Of a stretch of DNA of 64,000 nt, positions 43,208 through 53,245 are shown piece by piece. The DNA is from Spinacia oleracea (lineage: Eukaryota; Streptophyta; Magnoliopsida; Caryophyllales; Amaranthaceae): contig NC_079489.1 of assembly GCF_020520425.1 (NCBI RefSeq), forward strand, positions 90,438,810 to 90,502,809. Direction: 5' to 3'. Positions within the stretch are counted from its first letter, which is position 1, and each line of letters starts with the position of its first letter. The notes below the pieces were generated by a model, which was given only the letters and a program-made list of their open reading frames with translations, had not been told where the DNA came from and made no database searches. The position numbers and the translations under genes were made by a program.

Positions 43208-46194
43208 ATGGCTGGGTAAGTTTTACAAATACAAATGCTTTCCTTTTGTATTGATCCGTGTGTTATTTTATATTTGTATGGTGAAAATATGAAGTACGTA
43301 GCACTATTTAGTTTACTATTCTATCTACTCGACTATTGTTGATGATTTAAGTACTCCGTATGTTTATTTTTCAGAAATATTTCGTTGATTCGAGCAATTA
43401 ATTCAAGCAGAAACGATTGGAAAATAAAAGTCCGTGTTTCAAGGCTCTTTGATGTGCTAAATTTCCGTAAACAAAATAGTGTGATTAGTCTGGATATGGT
43501 CTTAATTGACGAAGAGGTATGTAATTCATCTTACTATGTAATTGTGGCGTCATATATTTTTTTCCCTTTTTTTTAACTTTCAATAATAATTTTAAAAAAA
43601 TTAACCCGTGCATCGCACGGGCTTTAAATCAAGGGAAAATTTGTGCAACAATTCCGTCAAAGATTGGCGGAAGGCAAAGTCTACACAATAAGACATTTTT
43701 CTGTCATCCCTAATAAGGATTTATATCGTGTTGTCCATGACAACAAGATAATGGTACAATTTTTTCATAATACAATTGTTAGAGCTGTTGCAGATGATGA
43801 TAACATCCCATTGTATAGATTTGATTTTATACAATTACATTTTTTGGAACAATTCCGTAGTAATGCAGTACTCCCTGGTATATATTTCTCCCTTTTATAC
43901 GAAGTATATTTTTATTTATTCCAACTCATGCACATGAAATTATAATTGACTCACCCCTATTATTTACCTTTTCTTATAAGATGTGGTTGGTCTGGTTGTG
44001 AACGAAGTCGGAGACTCAATCGAAATAGAAGACAAGTGGTACATACAATTTTAGTTTTTTTTAATAGCAATAATAATAAAAATAATATGCTTAATTGAAT
44101 TATCAAATATGTTCAGGGGACAACGCATCCAAATCAAGTTTTGGAACGATTGCTTTGTTGAGTACTCAAAACAAAAAGACTTACTTAGTGACTCTACTAA
44201 GCCTTTTTTTATAGTCGTTACTTCTACCATGGTTAAAGAATTTAATGGTAAGTATTATACTAATAATATTAAACATTACAATAGCTCTTACCATTGCTTG
44301 ATAACTTTCTCCTTTACTTTTATGGTATAGGTAAACTTAATCTATGTACTTCTTCGTCAACTAAAATCTATATAAATCTTGAAGTCTCTGAAGTTGTTGA
44401 GTTGAAAGGTATATTAAGGTATGCAAATAGTATTATTTTGGATGTATAAAAATTTGCTTTCAAATCAAATAATATTGACCCATGTCCTTCGTCGTTGTTG
44501 CAGTGAAAAGTTAGAGAATACTACTATTGGGAAGCTTGACATACAACATACCACCATGAACGCAGAAGACATTGCTTCTAAGACAATTGATATTTCAACT
44601 CTTATGAATCATGTTCAGAAAACCGTTGAAAAGGTAGTTTAACATGTCATATTTATTGTTAATTATAGTAATGTAAAAGAAGCTTAAAACGAATCTTTAA
44701 ATAATTAAAGACACTTGATAAAGGCATGAATAATTTAAATCATGTTGTGATTGTACGTCGTGCGTTGATATGTTTTGTTCCTAGACTTCCTACTGCTTTG
44801 TATTCCATACGGAGTAACAAGATTAAAATTTATGTTTGTAATTAATTAAGGAAAAGCGAACCATATATATTTATATATTTATCATTTCTATTTTTAAATT
44901 AGCAAGTCTATTATAATTAGCTTTATGTATATATTTTTTATATTAACTAAATCTTAATTATTAATTTTTGGGCATTTACAGGACTTAATCTTCTATTGCA
45001 AGGCTAAAGTGACTAAAGTTTTCGGTGAAAATAGCTGGTACTATATCTCATGTCCAGGGTGTAAAAGACGCATAACACCAAGAAAAACAGACTTCTGGTG
45101 CATACCTTGTGAGAAAAAAACTGAAAGGCCAATTCCAAGGTTCGTATCATTTTAAATTCAATGTTCTCAACAAGTAACTATCGTATGCTCCTTTTTTATA
45201 AACATTTATATTTTTCTTAGGTACCGTTTGGAGTTTGGTGTTCTTGATCATAGTGGATCTACAATATTTGTGATTTTTGATGAAGAAGCTAAGAAACTCA
45301 TTGGACAAGATGCAAGTACTCTTTTTGAGGCAAATATTTATGAAAAGGTTTTTCAATAGCTGCTTTTTTGTTTTCATCTTAACAATGTCTTTGAAATGCT
45401 TTTATAACTTGGCACTAATTAATCTTTGCAGGCTACTAGCAACAACGATGATAGCGACAACGATGATGAAGTACAAATTCCGAAAATCATTGAAAATAAT
45501 ATAGGGAGAGAATTGTTATTCAAAGTTAAAATCACTGCTTATAACCGTAAGATAAAAAGACAAACTTTTACTGTGATGAAAATTATCGATCCAACTTTCA
45601 TCGAGGTAATTATTAAATGTTCATGAGTTTGTAAAAATTTAAGTTTTACAAATAAATAATTTTTTTAAAAATACATGTACCTTTTTTTTTTTTTTTCAAA
45701 CATTAATGTGATTTTATCTCCTAAAATCACTATTTATTTGAAGGGCAATGATAAGGAAACAAAGGACAAGGAAATGGAAGACAACCTTAAGGATGGTAGT
45801 GATTCTAAGGAGGATACCAATGATTCGTCCAATGATACATCAAAAAAGTCAAAGGTATATAATATGCACAAAAATTTTCTTACTTATTAATAAATACTTA
45901 TAAATATATTCATCCTTTTACTCCTTCATCCTTAAATTAAGAATCAATGTATTAATCTTTTGGTTTTACCCTTTGTATATATGCAACAAAGGACGAGAAA
46001 GTTGTAGACAACAAAAAACGTCCTCATGATGGTAGTGATACTAAGGAAGATAACAATGATTCGCCCAACGACACAATAAAAAAGGCCAAGGTAAACCATA
46101 TTAGCAAACATTCGTCCATTTTTATTAATAGTTATTTAAATTAAAAATCAATGTACTCATCTATATGTTCAACCATTTATATATGCAGGCTTAA
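43208..46194 (+). CDS. Helitron RPA70-like single-strand DNA-binding protein
   Basis: Thirteen exons by splice signals: 43208-43215, 43375-43516, 43634-43877, 43981-44038, 44117-44247, 44331-44418, 44504-44633, 44982-45139, 45221-45347, 45432-45605, 45744-45854, 45992-46090 and 46189-46194, giving 491 codons. The N-terminal OB fold reads LIRAINSSRNDWKIKVRVSR and GKVYTIRHFSV. A second OB fold includes RIQIKFWND and LCTSSSTKIYINL. A third has a zinc site, CPGCKRR with WCIPC (residues 291-310). An acidic/basic tail ends in KKAK. Plant Helitrons carry such RPA copies, probably to coat single-stranded intermediates. About nine residues expected after LIDEE seem absent at the exon 2/3 junction. The donor of exon 6 is the least certain splice. 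Confidence 0.8.
43605..43621 (+). repeat. Internal copy of the Helitron 3' hairpin
   Basis: CCCGTGCATCGCACGGG in intron 2 of the RPA gene, base-for-base equal to the hairpin at the element's 3' end (59720-59736). The sequence after it (CTTTAAATCAAG) resembles the true end (CTTCAATACTAG) but lacks the CTAG. Confidence 0.85.
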
Positions 46195-47894
46195 CTTCAT
46201 GACAAGGGGTTCTCTCAAAAATAATAATAAGGAAGCATGCTCATGGATCCGAAGATTTTGATTTTTATTATCTTTTAGTTACAATTATCACTTTCAATAA
46301 TAGTAGACAGTTGTGTTGATCAAGTATTTTATGATTTAGATTTTCCTTATCTTTTAGTTACAATTATCACTATTTTCATTATCTTTTAAAGGATTTTATG
46401 ATTTTTAATCCAATTTATCTTTTAGTTAAAGTTCCTTTTAGTAATCTATAACATTGCACATACTTATGATTAATGGAGTTATATGTGCTTTATCATATCT
46501 CAATTAATTATGAAATTGAAATCTTCATGTGATAGGCCGGACTTTGAGTCAAATAAGTTTAATTTATTTGAATCTATCAGTCTAATATAAGAAAGAAAAA
46601 AAAGATAATAAAAGTATAGGATTAAATAAATGAGTAGACCCGTGAAATCGTATTTGATTAGAAATTACTATTTACGTATAACTATTAAATTGATTATAAT
46701 TATGTTTAACTATTTAATTGATTAGAAATTACGTATAACTATTTAATTGATTATAATTTATTGAACATAACTATTTGATCATAATATTTAACTATAAAGT
46801 GTAATTATTTAGTAAAAAATTGATTCTCCGTATAAAAGACACCGTTACATACATATATTATATAAATGATGTGATGTGTTGGACCATACCCGAAAACAGC
46901 ATTTCATGCAAAAACAAATACTGTGATAAAGATCGCAAATCAAAGCTAAAACGGTACTTCAAAGTGAATTTAATAAGAACAACAATCATGTTCCATGCCA
47001 CCTAAAACTTTGACTCTGAATCTCTTATTATAGATCAAAGAAATGTGCATGTGCAGTCAGCACACAGCTCATGTACCAAACGTTAATCTATATCTAATTA
47101 TTTTTTAAAGGTAATTATCTTAATCTAATTATTAGGACTAACCTTATAACATGGCGAATATATATAACATACTCCGTATGTAGGTAGATCTTTAGATAAT
47201 AAACAAAAAGTTTGTAAATTCGTATATAGTATCTATCAGCATAATTAATTTTAGTCTTAGAATTGGAAAGTGATTAGGAGTCTAATAGAATTTTAATATA
47301 CTAATACTTTTTGAAGGAGTTTATAATTAACATAGCATTATTATTATCTTTAAAACATTCCATACGAAAAAAATGTTCCAACGAAATTGGTTCATAATCT
47401 ATCTCTCCATGTTTTATACTATAATGATAAGATAAATGTTTTAAAAGATGATAATTAAAATCTAATATAAAGTCTAATAAAAACAAAAGATTATAAGAGT
47501 ATAGGATTAAATAAACAAGTAGACCCGTGAAATCGTTTAACATTATAAAATATAAGTATTTGAATTACTACGTATAAGATAAATTTTTTTAAAGATGATA
47601 ATTAACATAGAATTATACTCTATATATATTACCCATAATGATAAGAAAAAAAGATGATAATTAACGTAGAATTATTATTATCTTTAAAACACTATTGGAT
47701 TACAATTCTAATACCAATATATTAGTCCTAGAGTTTAAGTTGGTTTTGGATTTCCATACATTAGCAGTAGCATTAGATTATGATATTACGTATCTAAGTC
47801 AACTAGAAGTATTGGAATCAGCATGTACTATATATATCTTTTATCATAAGCATATTAGTCTTGACATACCAACGTAAAAAAACATAAAAAAACT
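46195..47894 (+). other. Spacer between the two Helitron genes
   Basis: AT-rich, no gene seen. A ~45-bp segment containing TAGACCCGTGAAATCGT occurs twice in direct orientation (about 46611-46655 and 47497-47541). AAGATGATAATTAAC is repeated around 47590 and 47650. The promoter of the Rep/helicase gene should lie at its right end. Confidence 0.5.
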
Positions 47895-47960
47895 ATGAAT
47901 GAGGATTCAAGTGAAAAGGCTTTGCAAAGAGAAAGAAGACAAAGAAGACGGGTGTATAAT
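47895..47960 (+). pseudogene. Rep/helicase first exon, cut by the LINE
   Basis: ATG at 47895 opens MNEDSSEKALQRERRQRRR, closely related to the 27-residue repeat of the next exon. The right border is approximate. The LINE follows, and beyond its poly(A) the exon seems to resume for about 20 bases (51057-51077) up to CCAG/GTACTCG, the same donor context as the next exon (ends 51436). The insertion therefore lies inside coding sequence and removes the normal start of the protein. Confidence 0.6.
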
Positions 47961-47983
47961 GCGGGCATGCCCATAGGGTTAAG

Positions 47984-50900
47984 GTGAGGCAGAAAAGAAA
48001 TCAACTCCTTTCTTTAAAAAACCATGAAGGAATTTGGAAGGAAGGGCAACAGCAGGTGCAGTCGTTGGTGGTAGATTCGTTGAAAAAGGTCTTTAAATTT
48101 GATATCGATCCTCATCAAAACATCGATGTAGATTATGTATTAAGGGAAATGGACCTTCCTCAACTTTCTGATGAAAATGTTAACATGCTTAGCCGACCTT
48201 TCACGGACGATGAGATTAAATTGAGCATGTTTTCAATGGCTAGTGCTAAATCTCCGGGCCCAGACGGGTACTCAGTTGCCTTCTTCAAAGAACATTGGTC
48301 AACTGTGGGTTCGTCGGTTTGTAAGGCAGTTTTGAGCTTTCTTTCTACGGGATATCTTCTAAAAGAATGGAATCATTCTCTCTTGGTCATGATCCCAAAG
48401 CGGGATGTGCCAGAGGAAGTTGGTCACTTAAGGCCAATTAGTCTCTGCAATTCTATCTACAAATGTGCTTCGAAGTGTATTGCTCAAAGGTTGAAGCAGG
48501 TGCTGCCGTCCATTATTCATCCGTCTCAACATGCTTTCATTTCTGGTAGATACATGACTGACAACATTCTGTTGAGCCATGAACTGATCGACAAAGTTAA
48601 CAAAAGATCGACGGGCAAAGGGTATTTGGGAGCTATCAAGATTGACATGAGCAAAGCCTATGATAGAGTCCACTGGGATTTTCTCATTAGGGTTCTTAGA
48701 GCTTATGGATTTCCAGCTCATTGGTTACAACTTATTTTTCAATGCATCTCAACAGTCTCGTATAAGGTCCTCATCAATGGTGAAACGACAGAGCAATTTC
48801 GGCCAAAATGTGGAATCAGACAAGGAGATCCTTTATCCCCATATCTTTTCCTTTTCTGTATGGATATTCTTTCTAGAATGCTGCAATTAGGAACAGAGTT
48901 ACGTCAGTTTCAGGGGATCTCTATAGAAAGGAGGAGTCCAAAGATTTCTCATTTGTTTTTTGCGGATGATGCTCTTCTCTTTTTCCAAAGCTTCAGAAAC
49001 GGGGTGCACTAATATCAAAGCTATCATCTCGAGGTTCTGTGAGATTTCAGGGCAACAAATCAATCTAGCTAAATCACATTTCAAGGTTAGCCCGAACACA
49101 CCTGATTCTGATCGGCAATCTATTCGTAATATTCTCAACATGCCTCAGGTGGACACCCTTGGTATGCACCTTGGAGTTCCGATAGATTTACAGGGAAAGA
49201 AGCAAACCCATTTCCAATTCCTGCTCGATAAGATTGCAGGGAAAATCAATGCTTGGAATGCTATCAACCTATCGCAAGCGCAAAAGTTGATTCTCATCAA
49301 CACGGTCTTGATTGCCACTACATCTCATGTTCTTAGCTGTATGGAAATTCCGCTGGAAATATGCTCAAAAATTGACTCCCTAGTCACTCGGTTTTTCTGG
49401 GCAAGGAAGGAGAATAACGGGATGCATTGGGTTAAGAGGGATTCAGTGCAACTTCCTAAAGGAATGGGGGGGTTAGGAATAAGAAACATGGCAAATTTGA
49501 ATAGAGCTCTCCTCATGAAACAGGCCTGGCGACTACTGAATAACCCTCAACTGGTCCTCTCAAAAATTTGTGACAACAAATTACCCTTTGCGCTTCTCAA
49601 CGGAAATCCTACTACAATTTTAGGGAGGGGCCTTTCATGGGGGATGAGAGGACTGGCCAGAGCCGGTAACCTCATTTTAGATGGGTGTGATTGGAAGATT
49701 GGCAGTGGTGACAAAGTCTTCGCAGGAAAAGCCAGATGGGTACACGGCAGGATTCCAGAATTCAAGTCCCACATTACTCAACAGCAGGCAGAAGAGTGGA
49801 AGGTTAAGGACTTTATACTGCCCTTTGGAGCAACTTGGAATCATCACAAGATAAATTCCTGTTTCAGATTCTATGATGCTCAGAGTATTGTTTCTTTGGA
49901 GCTACCGGAGGAGGAAAATCAAGATTTCCTTTATTGGAGGCATCACAAGTCAGGGAAACTAACAGTCAAAACAGCATATGCTATGCTCTCCTCCAACGAG
50001 GTTCCCTCAAATCAGAGAACTCGGATACCAGATGTGTTTAAACTCTTGTGGTCCCTTAAGATTCTTCCTAAATGGAAGCTCTTCATGTGGAAAATTTTCA
50101 GAGGGGGTCTGGCTACGAAGGTAGGTCTTAATAGGAGAGGTATACATGTTTCTCTGCTTTGTGACTTCTGCAAATACAGGGATGAAGATACCCAACACAT
50201 TTTTAGGTTTTGTGACATAGCAAAGGAAACTTGGAGGGGTGGGAACTTAGGTATCCACTCAGAAATCAATGGGGATCTTCCTTTTTTGGATTGGCTCCTC
50301 TATTATATCCGGCAGTTTATCGGCCAGGATGGTAGGGAAAGTGAAAGGTGTACGTACTTCATAGGGACGTTGTGGGGTTTATGGGTATCCAGGAACAACC
50401 ATGTCTTTAGAGGAAGTGCGTGGAATAGGGTAACGGTGAAGGCGGTCATTTCCGAAGCTTGTAGTCAACAAGGTTTGTTGCAAAGTAGTGTTTCAACAAA
50501 CATGCGTCAGCTGCATCCTCCAGATGGAGATCCTTTGTACCCCCCTGGGTTCTTTCATGCAACTCTAGCAAAAGAGGGGCAAGGGGGAGATCAGAGGGTT
50601 CTCTTAATCGATGGTGGATGGAACAAGAACACGATGAGAGCAGGAATGGGGTGGTACCTTGAAACGATCAACGATCTAGAAGTAATAGGGGGTGCGACCT
50701 TTGGGGTGGCTAGTTCATCTCTGCACGCAGAAGCTCTGGCTTGTCTTCTTGGCTTGAGATGGGCTGCTCACTCTGCTATCGACTCCGTAGCTGTTTTTAC
50801 TGACTCTCATAATCTGGTTGCTATGTTACAGGATAAGTCACAGGTGGATATTCAGATTAGTTGGACTATCAAGGAAATCCAGCGGATTGGAAGAGTGTTC

Positions 50901-51023
50901 AAATGGTGCACAATTCACAAAGTGGACCGGCAGAGGATACAACAGGCACATCTGCTAGCTACCAAATCAGCTGCTACCCTTTTAAGTTTTTCTAATGGTT
51001 TGTAACCTTCTTTACGCATATGT

Positions 51024-51056
<33 letters not shown>
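47984..51056 (+). mobile_element. L1-type LINE, 5'-truncated, with poly(A)
   Basis: A non-LTR retrotransposon in the Helitron's sense direction. An open stretch (47984-49012) and a second (48960-51005) together hold ORF2 from just before RT to the end. A frameshift near 48990-49005, at a GGGG run, separates them. RT blocks: SPGPDGYSVAFFKEHW, LRPISLCNSIYKC, IKIDMSKAYDRVHW, GIRQGDPLSPYLF and catalytic FADDALLFF. Then a zinc-type region (CDFCKYRDEDTQHIFRFC) and an RNase H domain (IDGGWNK, SLHAEALA, TDSHNLV). The endonuclease domain is absent. A 32-A tail (51025-51056) follows. I could not find a target duplication, and the left edge is uncertain (47950-47990). Confidence 0.88.
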
Positions 51057-51057
<1 letters not shown>

Positions 51058-51160
51058 GACATGAACCAATTCCAGGTACTCGACCGTACAACTCGAATTT
51101 TAATGTTTTTAGCTATGCGATTTGATTTTACATAATTTGCATGTTCTTTTTGTGCGGCAG

Positions 51161-51436
51161 AAATAACAAGGGAAGTGCACTCCAGTGAAAAGGGTTTACA
51201 AAGAGAACGAAGAAAAAGAAGACGGATAATAATCAATGAAGAAATAATAAGGGAAGTGCACTCCAGTGAAAAGGATTTACAAAGAGAACGAAGAAAAAGA
51301 AGACGGACAATAATCAATGAAGAAATAATAAGGGAAGTGCACTCCAGTGAAAAGGATTTACAAAGAGAACGAAGAAAAAGAAGACGGATAATAATCAATG
51401 AAAAAAGACAACGGAGACGAATTGAATCAATTTCAG
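51161..51436 (+). pseudogene. Rep/helicase exon 2 with three 27-residue repeats
   Basis: An exon bounded by GCAG before 51161 and GTACTC after 51436. An 81-bp unit is present three times (starts 51175, 51256, 51337), encoding copies of SSEKDLQRERRKRRR-IINEEIIREVH. A fourth copy lies in exon 1. Very basic and helical repeats of this sort occur at the start of many plant Helitron proteins and recall STPR-type DNA-binding repeats; that comparison is from memory. The frame joins the next exon as ESIS-GTETDNKYKDLG. Confidence 0.75.
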
Positions 51437-51817
51437 GTACTCGATTGTAAACTCAACTAGAATTTTGTTTAACTGGATCAATAATATATACTTAGCCTTG
51501 CAGAAATTCCCATATAGTTTCATACATGTTTAGAAAATTAGGATTATTTGCCTAAATAGTGCTTTAAACGCAATGCAACTAAGCCATGGAAAGCACAACA
51601 ACAGAAGTTTATAATGAGGTCAAACAAATATTGCCTGTTTAAAATCCTGAAGTGTCTGAGTATTTAGAAGGAATTTCCATTATTCGCTGTGACCAGTTGA
51701 CATCACCACCATGCGTAAAATCATATCAGTGGCAGTCAGAATGAAGCCAAATTGAATTTCAAAAAGAAAAAAGAGAAGAGCTATAAGTGGATAATTCAAG
51801 ATAATGTAGTGACTTAC

Positions 51818-51882
51818 TCTATCACAACATAAACACTGTCATCATCTTCATTATACTCCTCGATTGCAATAGCTGTTGTCAT
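51818..51882 (-). pseudogene. Exon-like fragment, possible Helitron capture
   Basis: On the minus strand TTTTTGCAG is followed by 65 open bases (MTTAIAIEEYNEDDDSVYVV) and GTAAGT: an acidic exon-sized piece with perfect splice sites at both ends, opposite to the Rep/helicase gene. Helitrons often carry such captured exons. I do not recognise the parent gene. Confidence 0.45.
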
Positions 51883-52587
51883 CTGCAAAAACAGGACAAG
51901 TATTCATGAGACCAAGTACACCACTTTACAAGGCCTTAATTAGTATTATTCTCAAAAGAACAAATTTTATAGTACCAAATAAAGGTAACTTAAACAATCA
52001 TGATTGAATTGTAGAAATTAACAATAGTGGAGTATTCGTGCAATCGCTACAAAGTGAGAAATAATGATGACAGAACCCTTCTCTCTGCTTTTACACAATT
52101 TTCTTCAGTCTAATTCCATGTAACAAGAAATTTATGAAGTGTGCTGCCTTATTTCAGTTGAGCATAGCCATGAGGTCACTCTGTAGAAATTCCCATATAG
52201 TTTTCATTTAAAAATTGTGCAAACTAAGCCATGGTAAGCACAACACCAGAAGTTTGTAATGAGCTCAAACAAATATTGCCTGTTTAAATTCCTGTATCTG
52301 AATAAATATTCACTTTCCGTCCCAAGCCATGAGACAGTAAAATTACCTGATACGACCCTCATGGTCAAGGACAAATTGTGTCCGCTTCAAATGACTGTGG
52401 GGGAGAATCAAAATTCCTTGAGGGTTTCTTTAGATAATATCATTACTGTGAAGCCACAAGCCCAAAGGGTTGCTGTAAACTCCATAACCCTCCCCATACC
52501 GTTTTTCTTTCTTTAACAAGTAGCTTAGCAAAACACAGTACTAATTGCTCCCATCCCTAACCATCTCACTTTCCAGCTTTTTTTTGG

Positions 52588-52779
52588 TCATCTGTCTGTC
52601 TCTAAACAAGTGTTAGAAAGATTCTTGGTCTCGGCCCAAATCACATATCCTCCTTCCATGACATCTATATTTTTTCCCGAAGAGTCTTCTTTGTAGGCGT
52701 AGCTCTGTTTTGGAGGTTTCCAGTCTTCCGAAACCGTATTCCTGCTAATTGCAATGTCTTTCCTGCTTGCAAGAGCCAA
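52588..52779 (-). pseudogene. Open fragment, possible captured coding piece
   Basis: A 63-codon minus-strand open stretch, MALASRKDIAISRNTVSEDW then KPPKQSYAYKEDSSGKNID and GGYVIWAETKN, with a protein-like composition and no low complexity. It lies in the same intron and orientation as the fragment at 51818. No family recognised, and it could be chance. Confidence 0.3.
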
Positions 52780-53245
52780 TAACCTAATTTAACTGTAAAA
52801 TCTCCATTCTTTGCGAGTCCCCGTTTTAAGCTGCTGTGTATCCTCACTGCTGTGTAAAATCATATTTGTGTTCCATGTATTTGATGCCGAAATTAATCTG
52901 CTACCAAATAGGTCTCTTCTGAAATGAAGGTTGATTATTCTCTTTGAAAGAAATTCTTCTATATTTTTTGTGTATTGTTGTGTTCCCTTCTGTTGCACTT
53001 TTGACTACACTTCTAGATATCCCACTTTAAGATAGCTGAAAAATAGATAACATAAACATGTTAATAAGCTACAAAACACAAAATTAATTTCAAAGAACTT
53101 AAGTCATTAAATCATATATAGCTGCCGGAGTCAGACAAATTTAACAGCCACCATCCAATCGCTTCAATAGCTTCAAATTCTTTTTCGTGTATATTTTCAT
53201 GACTTTGCACTTATAATTTATATGCATGAGTTGATTAATGTGCAG

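Larger units (their letters stand above)
51437..53245 (+). other. Large Rep/helicase intron with duplications and exon-like pieces
   Basis: A GT-AG intron of 1.8 kb. A stretch around 51500-51670 is repeated at about 52182-52310 (AGAAATTCCCATATAGTTT, AAACAAATATTGCCTGTTTAAA). Exon-like pieces on the minus strand are listed separately. The rest is AT-rich without recognisable genes. Confidence 0.6.

Noticed and set aside
47984-51005. The RT and RNase H frames as part of the Helitron
   Set aside because: Poly(A) tail, L1-type domain order and interruption of a Helitron exon show a separate LINE insertion.
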